41,031 nucleotides of DNA from a virus. The notes below the pieces were generated by a model. That model ran no database searches and had not been told where the DNA came from. It was given only the letters and a program-made list of their open reading frames with translations. The stretch lies in the IMG/VR virus record IMGVR_UViG_3300009129_000030, positions 1-41,031 of that record. One strand, written 5' to 3'. Both the position numbers and the translations under genes were made by a program. Below, in pieces: positions 33,672 through 41,031 of the stretch. Every line of letters begins with the position of its first letter. Within the stretch, counting starts at the first letter, position 1.

Positions 33672-33696
33672 TGTGTTTCCTATTGCCTTGATTATA

Positions 33697-35829
33697 TCAT
33701 TGGGCTGTTTTTGTTTCTGGGTTTGTTAAAACTTTAAAGGCTTCCAAATCTATATTAGCTTGTGCTTGTGCACTTTGTTTTTGCAATTCCCTTTCTTGAG
33801 TTACACCAGCTTCCTGCTCAACAAAGTCTAAATTCTTCTTGTCAGTGTCAGCCTGCATATTATCCGATTTATACCCCGATAAAGCAGCATCTGCAAGTAC
33901 TTTCTGCGTATCTGCCTTAATTTTAGCAATTTCAGCTTGTTTCTCTTGCAATTCCAACTGTTGCATTAATTGTTGGTGCTGATCAGGCTGTGGAGAAAAT
34001 TCTTTTATTTGTTTAGCCAACTGAGGCATTTTACGTAATTCAGCAATCTCAGCTAGTATAATTTTAGTGAACTCTAAACCAAAAGATTGGCCAGTAGTTT
34101 GAAGCATAAAAGAAAGCTCTTGTGCTTTTTGCTCATCAGCTTCGGCAGTAGAAATACGTAGCTCTAAATCAAATTTACCTGCTAAATCGTCACGTCTTAC
34201 AGGCACAAATTCTTCAGCAGTTATACGTACAACTTCTTCTTCAGAGAGAAATTCAGCATTCATGGCAATTATTTTACGGCCTACTGCTTTAACTCCTTCT
34301 GCATACCTTCTCAATATACCCATCTCTCTTCTTGCAGCCGCACTTAAAGCACCGTTAGCTGCTGCTGCAGTAGCTCCTAAACCTGCTCCTGATATGCCTT
34401 CAGTTGAAAAAGATTTAATCCCTGACAGGCTCTCAGCTTCGTTATTTTGCATATTGAGCAGAGTATAGGCTGACATTGGTATTTCTGGGAATTGATGCTG
34501 ATAAATACTTTGTTGCCCATCACCTGCACTGTTAAACTCATAGTCCTTTCCTGCTTCAAATCTACGTTTATTTACGACGTCTAAGGCACCTTTTCTTACA
34601 CCTGTTTGGCCATTGGCAGATTTGCCCATAGAGTCAATCATGCCTCTGGTCAAGGCTCCAATAACTTTTTGGTTATCTAACAAGAGTTCGCCATCAGGTT
34701 CTCCGTGTATAGCGTTTTTAACTGGTAAATACTGAATGATTACAAAAGGTAACTCTTGATCTGGGTAAGGATTTTCTTCAAGGCGAATCATGACATCGCC
34801 TACCCAAGCAGCAACAATGGGTTTAGTTTCACCAGTACCGTCAATATCCCAATAACCCCAATACTCAGTTACAACAAACTTCTTACGCGGAGCATCGCTA
34901 AATCTGAAGCCTTCTTTTGCCCAAGAAGATTCATGATCAGGCGAGCCAATAACAGAATTAACCTTATTATCTTTGATATGCTCTAAGTTACTATATATGC
35001 CTGCTTTTTCTAAATTGGCATAATTTGTTTCGTAAGAATATATAACAAATTCTGCCGCATCAATATCACCGTTACACGTAGGATCAACTCTAACATTACG
35101 GTAGTCACAAATTTCTACCGCAGGTTGATTTTTTAATTGAACTTCCTCTTCTACTTCTTCCATTTGACCTGTAGGCACTGGCACATAGCCTTTACCGCTT
35201 GATTGAGACTTTTCCACTGCCGCAAGTAACTCTGTAGGTAATTGACTAGGGTCAGTTTGAGAAGCTTCTTGTAGTAATTGTACATCTGCTTGGGTGCGTG
35301 CAGGAACCAGCTCATAAATAGGATATTCCTTCATTACTTTAGTAGTACTACTTTCCCAAGATACTTTAAGAATTACGGTTCCTTCGTTTACACCTGTTCT
35401 AACCATCTTATCAATAAGAGCTACTTTATTTAATTGGTTATTAAACTGATTATTTAGCACTAATTGGTTTTGCTTTGAAGAATGTACATCTTCCGCGGTT
35501 ATAGGCAATACTTTAAAAATATCTGGAGTATTTAAAAAAGGTTCCGATAAAGAAGTATAGCGCCACTCAGCTTGTTTACGTATGAGCTTCGGTTGTAATT
35601 TAGAACGCCCATCACTTTTGTTTGGTTTAGTGACACCAAAAGGTTGGTGTCTATTAGGGTTGCCTTGATTAGAATTAACGGGATTTAGGTTATGCAACCA
35701 TTCATCAATTTTGCTAACCATAGCTGCATGACTACTTTCAGTAGCTGTATAATCTTCTTTTAATTGCATTATTTTAGGTGGATTCTCCCACCCAGTGTTT
35801 ATATCAGTTGGCTGAACTAAGTCATGCAT
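33697..35829 (-). CDS. Portal protein (N4 gp59-like)
   Basis: A 710-residue protein starting at an ATG preceded by AAGGAG. N4 gp59 is of similar size (about 760). Characteristic portal segments: an N-terminal part with WRYTSLSEPFLNTPDIF, a middle DYRNVRVDP, then LPFVIIQYLPVKNAIHGEPD and LIGALTRGMIDSM-type helices, and a Gly/Ala-rich region (GAGLGATAAAANGALSAAARRE). The C-terminal ~100 residues are a Gln-rich coiled coil (QQLMQQLELQEKQAEIAKI). Twelve copies should form the head vertex through which DNA is packaged and ejected. Order relative to scaffold and capsid genes supports the call. Confidence 0.9.
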   Translation of the reverse strand: MHDLVQPTDINTGWENPPKIMQLKEDYTATESSHAAMVSKIDEWLHNLNPVNSNQGNPNRHQPFGVTKPNKSDGRSKLQPKLIRKQAEWRYTSLSEPFLNTPDIFKVLPITAEDVHSSKQNQLVLNNQFNNQLNKVALIDKMVRTGVNEGTVILKVSWESSTTKVMKEYPIYELVPARTQADVQLLQEASQTDPSQLPTELLAAVEKSQSSGKGYVPVPTGQMEEVEEEVQLKNQPAVEICDYRNVRVDPTCNGDIDAAEFVIYSYETNYANLEKAGIYSNLEHIKDNKVNSVIGSPDHESSWAKEGFRFSDAPRKKFVVTEYWGYWDIDGTGETKPIVAAWVGDVMIRLEENPYPDQELPFVIIQYLPVKNAIHGEPDGELLLDNQKVIGALTRGMIDSMGKSANGQTGVRKGALDVVNKRRFEAGKDYEFNSAGDGQQSIYQHQFPEIPMSAYTLLNMQNNEAESLSGIKSFSTEGISGAGLGATAAAANGALSAAARREMGILRRYAEGVKAVGRKIIAMNAEFLSEEEVVRITAEEFVPVRRDDLAGKFDLELRISTAEADEQKAQELSFMLQTTGQSFGLEFTKIILAEIAELRKMPQLAKQIKEFSPQPDQHQQLMQQLELQEKQAEIAKIKADTQKVLADAALSGYKSDNMQADTDKKNLDFVEQEAGVTQERELQKQSAQAQANIDLEAFKVLTNPETKTAQ

Positions 35830-35840
35830 CTTTTGGCTCC

Positions 35841-36128
35841 TTAAATTATAACGGTATGATCAGCTAAAAGAGTAGGTAAGTCAATAACACTAGGTGTTTG
35901 CGAAGTAACTATAATATTAACCCCTTTACTATATTCCCCCGAATTACGTATCTCTATACTGTGCATGCCTTCAACCAAATTAAAATTATAAGTACCATCT
36001 ACCTCAGTAGTTAAAACACCTTCGGTGCCTTGCACAGCAACTTCGCTATTAATTGCTGTAACTCGTATACCTATTTGTGTTGGCAAACCCAAAGGATCAG
36101 TAAGAGTGCCTGTTACTTGTATAGTCAT
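35841..36128 (-). CDS. Stand-alone fibre N-terminal (carboxypeptidase-regulatory-like) domain
   Basis: A 95-residue protein: a single beta-sandwich domain of the carboxypeptidase-regulatory/collagen-binding-B type (VTGTLTDPLG, DGTYNFNLVEGMHSIEI). It is clearly paralogous to the first ~90 residues of the next gene upstream (VTGQLTDPIG, TGNYNFNLEEGTYLLEC). AGAGG precedes the ATG. It lies between fibre and portal genes. It may attach to the same virion site as the fibre, cap unused sites or decorate the particle. These are inferences; the paralogy is seen directly. Confidence 0.78.
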   Translation of the reverse strand: MTIQVTGTLTDPLGLPTQIGIRVTAINSEVAVQGTEGVLTTEVDGTYNFNLVEGMHSIEIRNSGEYSKGVNIIVTSQTPSVIDLPTLLADHTVII

Positions 36129-36147
36129 AATAACCTCTTAAAATAAA

Positions 36148-39100
36148 TTACTCTTCTGTACATAGGATAGTAAACTTTTGCGTATTTACGTCAGACGTAC
36201 CATGGTAACGAGAATAGCTAGTTATGAGAACCCTATATGAAAAGTTAGCAGTTGAAGACGTACTATCTGTGTAAGTAGTAGAGCCGCTAGCAAATTCTTC
36301 TGAGACACATATACCTACTTCTTGTTCTGTAGTAGCGCTCCCTGTGAACGAGCCGTTAGTAACTACTTGCCATACTCCACTAGTGATAGATCTTTCTAAT
36401 GTCCACGTTAAACTAGGTTGCGTAACTGACGTTGGGCAAGTACCGGGAGTCTCAGCATATGCTTCTAATACCCAAGATATTATAATGTTTTTAGGGTTAC
36501 CGTTAGTACCAAAAGGACCAATTTCAACAGCATGAGAATTAACGCCATAAGGCGTTAATTGAGTGTTCGTAGCAGAGTTCTTAAGAGTACCTGCAGAGAG
36601 CGAACCACCAAAATAAGCATCGCCATTCGCTTTTAAATACGTTATAGCATTAGCTTCAGTTAATGAATTAGTAATAGGACTTCCGTTACTATCTACGTTT
36701 TTTAAACCAAACCATTCTATAAATTGATTTGAACTACCAAAAGAAGTAGCTGAAGATATCCTCATATGTGAGCTACCAATTAAAGTAACATTACCTTTAA
36801 AAGTAGCATCTTCCCCAAATGTTATATCAGAATCTATCTTATCTGCAGTTATAGTACCTGCGGCTATATTATCCGCAGTTATTGAACCAGTGGCTATATG
36901 TACTGCGGCAATCGTACCATGTACAATTTGATTGCCATTAATTACATTGGCAAACTCAGTCCAGCTTGAACCATCATAAAGAAAATCTAAACGAAACCTT
37001 AAAGACTCTGCTGCAGTTTCATTTATATAGCTAAGAATATCTCTATTCTGAGGTGATCTGCCTGCTACAGCTACAAAGTTATTTGTATGGTTAAACCCTC
37101 TAGTTGTAGCTTCATCCGCAGAAGTAAATATTATATAACTGCCTGAGCCATGGTCACCTTGCTCCCCGTCTATACCATCTTCGCCATCAAGACCATTCTG
37201 AGAAAATACTTCAGGAGTAGCCCAGTTATTAACATCTAAAATATCTGTAGCACCTTGGCTCAAAGCAGTGTTAAAAGTCACCCATATTTTACCGCCCGCA
37301 ACAACATTTTCGGGTATTGTTTCACTCCACCCATCTAAACTTCCTGATAAACTGCCTGTTGCAAAAGTATATGTAATAGGGTTGTTTGGCACGGCAATAG
37401 CTGAAGCACCAACGTAGTATAAAAATACTGTTTTAGTATTCCATGCATGATCACCAGTCCACTTAACAGGCGTACTCCAGCCATTTGCACGCTGCCATTG
37501 AACCACACCATCTTCTTTGTAGTAAGTAGCTTTACTTACCCAAGTTACTTCCGGTGCAACAGGAGATACATTATTATCTGTCCATAAGTCTGGCTCAATC
37601 TCGCTAGTGCCATCATAACTGCCTTTATTAATTACAGCAGGATCTGTGTCGATATCTGGCGGTTGATTGACTGAGTTACGGTATACAAAACTAGGGTAGT
37701 TACCATCTAAACCATCGTTACCTGAAAATTGTACTGCAGGACTCCAACCAGAAGTATGTACTGAAGTGTCAATATCCCACGACTCAGGAGCTTGCTCTGT
37801 TGCTGGCGTATGTAAGTACTTGCCTATACGCACGTAAGTAGTTTCGCCCGGATTTGTTGGAGTAGGGTCATCTGTATAAAAAACCCCATCACTTATTTGC
37901 GGGTATACCTCAGAAACCCCGTCATATGAACCAGAGGCAAATAAAGTATTTGGGGGAGTGCTGGATGAGTTTATAAAAATATACGACGTATATGTGCCTG
38001 TGGCTCCATCAGTGCCCACAGCAGCAAGTAACTCTATTACCCACTCATTTGCCGCTACAACGTCATTATCCGAGAGCGAGTAAACAGACGCTACTGCTAC
38101 CCATAAGCTATCTTGACCGCTAGGAACTGAAGGACTCCATCCATTAAATGCACCTGCATCTTTTTCGGTTATAGCTAGGCTAATAAAGTTATAATCAATT
38201 TCTCCTGTAGGTCCTGCTGGCGCAGTTAAGCTACTATTCACTTTTTGGTACAAAGTTATAGTTGCATTTTTATAACCGTAGTCTACTCCATTAATTGGCA
38301 CTATTTGAGCTGCTGCACTCCATGGAGTAGTGAAGTAAGGAATACCATCTAGCTTATCTTGAACAGTGTAAAAATATTCTACTCGTTCCCTTCTCCAATG
38401 ATCGCCAGTAGAGAAATTACTATGCCAAATAGATAAACCATCAATAGAGTATTCATAAGCAATAGCAGTTATTTCACCATCTGCACCATCGCTACCAATA
38501 ATCCTACCCGCTGAGGACCAACCAGAAATTGGACTACCATTCTTGATAGTACGTTCTCTTCTCCATATATCGCCATCAACAAATATATCATGCCAACCCG
38601 GATCATCAGCAGCAGAAACAGTATTATACTGATAAGCAATGTAGATAGTATCTCCGTCTGCGCCATCTTCAGCAAATAAATTAATACCTATAGACCAAGG
38701 CCCAATTACGCCATTAGTACTAATAGCGAACCTTCTCCACTTATCTACGTTAGGTATGAATGTATCGTGCCAAGGATCAGTCACGCCATTATCTGCAGAA
38801 TACTGAAATACTTCGAAAATAGTATCCCCATCTTCGCCTTTAAAATCTTCAGGGTTAGTTACTACAAGCTTTGCGTTTAAAGTAACTTCTTTATTTACAG
38901 TATCTACCTCAAAGACTGAATCACCATCAGCATCAATGATATTATACGTGTCAGGGTTTTTTTCTATGCTGGTAGAAAAACCGTTATTAGTATGGCGTTC
39001 ATATAAATTTCTACTATAAATAGTAATGCCGCGTTCATATGTAGATTGAATTTCATCGTTAACATCTAGCAATAAATGACCTTTTTCATATAACTTACCG

Positions 39101-40014
39101 TAGTGAATATTTGCATTAAGCTCACTGAAATTATCAAAGGCTAACTTAGGTTTATTTACTAGAGCGTTAGAATCATTTCTATACTCTAACTCAAGCGAAA
39201 CATCTTCTTTCCGCTCAATTGTATACTGGCCTTCGGCCAGTGATGTGATTTCACTAGAATTAATTGTTACATCATCTGCTGCAATTGATTCTGTATGGCC
39301 ATTACTACCGTACAAAGTTTTTCTTTCTGATAACGATAATTCATTAGTAAAACTGGTATTGTCTGTGTACGAACCATTAGGCCCGGTAAATTCATAGATA
39401 CTATCAAATAATACATTGCCGTTAGATGCATCATACAACTCATTACTATTTACTAAGGAAGCGTTTTTAGTTGAGCCAAGATGAGTTTCTTGGATAGATT
39501 GATTTAGATTAGGGTCTTCATACACATTGATTTGGTTGACTCTTGCTGTTGCTCCTACGTTATGCATGACATTAGCTTCTGCCATGCTACTTCCCCATAG
39601 ATGCTTAGTATCATTTACGTAGTTAGTAGTATGCGATAGTTGGTCAACTTTACTTCTTTGTTCTTCTGCTCTAGCAGCAGAATGCAAAGTAATCCACGAT
39701 GGATCTTCAGGTATTATAGTCGGCGTATCAACGGAAGTAGAGTACTTAGTTAAAGCTATTAAATCTAGTGGGTTAGGCGTGCCACTATCTACTATTACAA
39801 CCCCAGTTATAGCAAAGTAATCTGTAACATTGCATTCAAGTAAGTAGGTGCCTTCTTCTAAATTAAAATTATAATTTCCTGTTGCATCTGTTGTAAACAT
39901 ACCTTCAGAAGTTTTAGGCGTATTGCCTGTTGATTTTTGGGCAGTAAAACGTATTTGCGCATTAGGTATGTTGTTACCTATGGGGTCTGTAAGTTGTCCT
40001 GTGACTGTTACCAT
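36148..40014 (-). CDS. Modular tail fibre / receptor-binding protein
   Basis: A 1288-residue protein. Order: N-terminal beta-sandwich (1-90), a stretch with YNDTKH-like helices, then three Trp-rich repeats (DGDTIFEVFQYS...W; DGDTIYIAYQYN...W; GEITAIAYEYS...W, ~residues 390-570), further GWSP modules, a short collagen-like stretch (LDGEDGIDGEQGDHG), then TGSITADNIAAGTITADKID and a C-terminal beta-rich end. The last parts resemble the tail-tip/host-specificity (lambda J-type) region. The ribosome binding site is weak (GAGAAAG). It is likely the main receptor-binding fibre; repeats give length and the C terminus specificity. No chaperone or self-cleaving domain is evident. Confidence 0.85.
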   Translation of the reverse strand: MVTVTGQLTDPIGNNIPNAQIRFTAQKSTGNTPKTSEGMFTTDATGNYNFNLEEGTYLLECNVTDYFAITGVVIVDSGTPNPLDLIALTKYSTSVDTPTIIPEDPSWITLHSAARAEEQRSKVDQLSHTTNYVNDTKHLWGSSMAEANVMHNVGATARVNQINVYEDPNLNQSIQETHLGSTKNASLVNSNELYDASNGNVLFDSIYEFTGPNGSYTDNTSFTNELSLSERKTLYGSNGHTESIAADDVTINSSEITSLAEGQYTIERKEDVSLELEYRNDSNALVNKPKLAFDNFSELNANIHYGKLYEKGHLLLDVNDEIQSTYERGITIYSRNLYERHTNNGFSTSIEKNPDTYNIIDADGDSVFEVDTVNKEVTLNAKLVVTNPEDFKGEDGDTIFEVFQYSADNGVTDPWHDTFIPNVDKWRRFAISTNGVIGPWSIGINLFAEDGADGDTIYIAYQYNTVSAADDPGWHDIFVDGDIWRRERTIKNGSPISGWSSAGRIIGSDGADGEITAIAYEYSIDGLSIWHSNFSTGDHWRRERVEYFYTVQDKLDGIPYFTTPWSAAAQIVPINGVDYGYKNATITLYQKVNSSLTAPAGPTGEIDYNFISLAITEKDAGAFNGWSPSVPSGQDSLWVAVASVYSLSDNDVVAANEWVIELLAAVGTDGATGTYTSYIFINSSSTPPNTLFASGSYDGVSEVYPQISDGVFYTDDPTPTNPGETTYVRIGKYLHTPATEQAPESWDIDTSVHTSGWSPAVQFSGNDGLDGNYPSFVYRNSVNQPPDIDTDPAVINKGSYDGTSEIEPDLWTDNNVSPVAPEVTWVSKATYYKEDGVVQWQRANGWSTPVKWTGDHAWNTKTVFLYYVGASAIAVPNNPITYTFATGSLSGSLDGWSETIPENVVAGGKIWVTFNTALSQGATDILDVNNWATPEVFSQNGLDGEDGIDGEQGDHGSGSYIIFTSADEATTRGFNHTNNFVAVAGRSPQNRDILSYINETAAESLRFRLDFLYDGSSWTEFANVINGNQIVHGTIAAVHIATGSITADNIAAGTITADKIDSDITFGEDATFKGNVTLIGSSHMRISSATSFGSSNQFIEWFGLKNVDSNGSPITNSLTEANAITYLKANGDAYFGGSLSAGTLKNSATNTQLTPYGVNSHAVEIGPFGTNGNPKNIIISWVLEAYAETPGTCPTSVTQPSLTWTLERSITSGVWQVVTNGSFTGSATTEQEVGICVSEEFASGSTTYTDSTSSTANFSYRVLITSYSRYHGTSDVNTQKFTILCTEE

Positions 40015-40031
40015 AACTTTCTCGGTGCCTG

Positions 40032-40412
40032 TTATTTAAATATGCTGTGTACTACGGCTACTATAGATACTGCTAGGGTGAGGATACCTAAAGATTTTTT
40101 TAATGTGTTGGCTTTGGCAACTTCTGCACCAACCCTTCTTTCTTCTGCTCTTTCTAATAAATCTAGCCTACCTGATAATATTACATTTTGTTCGTGTATT
40201 GCTTCGGTTGTTTTAGTTAAGGAGTCTAGTCTATTTATGGAGTCTTGTTCTATTAGTTTATTAGATAAAATGACTTCGCGTAAACTATCATTCATTTCTT
40301 TGTTTTGTTCGGCTAGTTCACCTACTGAACGTGCTAATTGGACTATAGCTACACTATTTGCGGCCACTGTGTTACTAGTATTATTTCTTTTTTTGTTTAC
40401 TGGGTCTGTCAT
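40032..40412 (-). CDS. Small tail-anchored coiled-coil membrane protein (holin/XhlA-like?)
   Basis: A 126-residue protein: a polar N-terminus, a long coiled coil (residues ~25-100, with VGELAEQNKEMNDSLREV and LSGRLDLLERAEER), and a single C-terminal membrane helix (SLGILTLAVSIVAVVHSIF, ~residues 106-125). This topology (cytoplasmic coiled coil, membrane anchor at the very C-terminus) matches XhlA-type proteins and some holin-associated factors. No lysis enzyme is visible nearby in the window, so function is not settled. It is the first gene behind the promoter at 40450-40478 and so would be transcribed first in the late arm. Confidence 0.6.
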   Translation of the reverse strand: MTDPVNKKRNNTSNTVAANSVAIVQLARSVGELAEQNKEMNDSLREVILSNKLIEQDSINRLDSLTKTTEAIHEQNVILSGRLDLLERAEERRVGAEVAKANTLKKSLGILTLAVSIVAVVHSIFK

Positions 40413-40420
40413 AATAAATA

Positions 40421-40448
40421 CCCCTAGACATATAATTGAGTTTAGGGG
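40421..40448 (-). other. 9-bp inverted repeat overlapping predicted start of transcription
   Basis: CCCCTAGAC (40421-40429) pairs with GTTTAGGGG (40440-40448) with one G-U pair and a ten-base loop. It overlaps the expected transcription start of the promoter at 40450-40478, so it could be an operator or a leader hairpin. Confidence 0.45.
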
Positions 40449-40449
40449 C

Positions 40450-40478
40450 AGTATACGTAACCGAACTTAGTTATTCAA
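40450..40478 (-). promoter_or_regulatory. Sigma70-like promoter for late arm
   Basis: On the minus strand TTGAAT (40478-40473) is followed by a 17-base spacer and TATACT (40455-40450): four of six and five of six matches to the sigma70 -35 and -10 boxes at ideal spacing. It lies in the 108-base gap between the fibre-like gene and the tail-anchored gene, oriented into the virion operon. N4 late genes are read by host sigma70 RNA polymerase with phage SSB, which fits. The -35 box lies within an inverted repeat (CTTAGTT-ATTC-AACTAAG, 40466-40483). Confidence 0.55.
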
Positions 40479-40483
40479 CTAAG
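40466..40483 (-). other. 7-bp inverted repeat over the -35 box
   Basis: CTTAGTT (40466-40472) and AACTAAG (40477-40483) form a perfect 7-bp inverted repeat separated by ATTC. It covers most of the predicted -35 element of the late promoter. It may be a binding site for a dimeric regulator or SSB-stabilised hairpin, or simply a transcript-end hairpin for the fibre-like gene; no T-run follows on the minus strand. Confidence 0.45.
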
Positions 40484-40520
40484 GCAGTCTATTAACATTC
40501 TTTATGTTAGAATACTTTCG

Positions 40521-41031
40521 CTACAGAGCTTCTGTAATTAAGTCACCTGAGTTATTTACACTTATTTTGTATCTTGTACCATTTGAGGACTTAAGTATTA
40601 ATCCTCTACCTGCCGTTAGCACTTCCAAGTTACCCGAAGAGCTCAAAGACATTTTAGTTTGGTTCCCTGAGATTCTAAACTGAAGCTCATCCGAAGATGT
40701 GCCTGTGTAATAGATACCTGCTTGTTGGTTGTTTGATGGCGATCCAAAAACTACACCTTTCAGCGACGTGTCGGGAGACAAGATACCCAAGTAATTAGCC
40801 CCGCTGTTTTCTAATGTTAAAGTAGAATTTACAGGCGAAGATACATTACCAGCATCTCCGCTTTGCACATGTAGCTTACTGTCAGCATCTGTTATCCCAA
40901 CACCTACGTCACCATTTACATCAACAGTAATACGGGCATTTGCTCCATCAAATAATGACCAAGAACCACCGCTAGTCAACATATCAAATGTTGCTGTATT
41001 GTTTGCTAGCCTTAAGCGAGGAGAATTAGAA
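40521..41031 (-). CDS. Tail fibre-like protein, 3' end only (5' end outside window)
   Basis: The minus-strand frame is open to the right edge of the window (the last visible codons read PRLRLANNTATFD before Met at 40982), so this is the C-terminal ~169 residues of a larger protein and not an independent 153-residue gene. VDVNGDVGVGITDADSKLHV matches the V-G-I-G-T-x-x-P-x-x-K-L-H-V type repeat typical of phage fibres and of proteins carrying S74 chaperones. The end (GTRYKISVNNSGDLITEAL) is a common fibre terminus. No S74 peptidase is seen. It is probably a second fibre or appendage protein, ending 43 bases before the late promoter. Confidence 0.8.
   Translation of the reverse strand, partial: SNSPRLRLANNTATFDMLTSGGSWSLFDGANARITVDVNGDVGVGITDADSKLHVQSGDAGNVSSPVNSTLTLENSGANYLGILSPDTSLKGVVFGSPSNNQQAGIYYTGTSSDELQFRISGNQTKMSLSSSGNLEVLTAGRGLILKSSNGTRYKISVNNSGDLITEAL

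Noticed and set aside
39937-40470. Plus-strand frame of 177 codons
   Set aside because: It lies antisense to the fibre start and the tail-anchored gene, spans the late promoter and has no protein-like motif.
1-41031. tRNA genes, rRNA, integrase, attachment sites or insertion sequences
   Set aside because: Almost all DNA is coding with gaps under ~115 bases; no cloverleaf, transposase or recombinase motif was seen by eye.

Overview
The window looks like part of the genome of an N4-like podovirus (Schitoviridae type) infecting a low-GC, probably marine, gammaproteobacterium. The host is inferred only from base composition and general protein style. The deciding evidence is a 3645-residue minus-strand gene. 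It carries the single-subunit RNA polymerase motifs of the N4 virion RNA polymerase with N4-like spacing between catalytic residues: R1477, D1617, R1720/K1724/Y1732 and D2018. It sits beside a head module in N4 order: N4-gp56-type major capsid protein, acidic scaffold-like protein and portal. Gene numbers from N4 are used as positional analogies recalled from family knowledge, not as search results.

Left part, plus strand, bases 1-12786: early/middle and replication genes. The first gene is cut by the window edge. It is followed by a MoxR-type AAA ATPase and its partner, a protein with a metallopeptidase-like domain and a VWA domain. Then come a small unknown gene, a family A DNA polymerase with proofreading domain, three tandem small paralogues, a Cas4/AddB-type iron-sulphur nuclease, a helicase/primase-like protein, a small unknown gene, a RecA-like NTPase, an SSB-like protein, a RuvC-like resolvase and a small acidic-tailed protein. 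Most are coupled by ATGA-type or short overlaps. Intergenic gaps hold structured elements: a 14-bp hairpin with a possible pseudoknot, two triloop hairpins, and a terminator that overlaps the ribosome binding site of a 52-codon membrane-protein ORF.

Right part, minus strand, bases 12788-41031: virion genes. Read in the direction of transcription, they are: the 3' end of a fibre-like gene (cut by the window edge), a sigma70-like promoter, a small tail-anchored coiled-coil protein, a 1288-residue modular fibre, a stand-alone copy of the fibre's N-terminal domain, portal, a small protein, scaffold, major capsid protein, terminator, a small structural protein, two paralogous helical repeat proteins, a 692-residue protein with a hydrophobic core, a short repeat protein, a coiled-coil protein, and the giant virion RNA polymerase. 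The two arms converge, with stop codons one base apart at 12786/12788.

Working model: the giant polymerase is packaged and ejected with the DNA to start early transcription. The left arm replicates and recombines the genome. The right arm, perhaps read from the promoter near 40450, makes the particle. The most unusual point is a zinc-metallopeptidase-like signature (HEMVH at 2360-2364 plus E2415) inside the virion RNA polymerase, downstream of the polymerase core. No terminase, recognisable endolysin, integrase, tRNA gene or CRISPR array is visible in this window.
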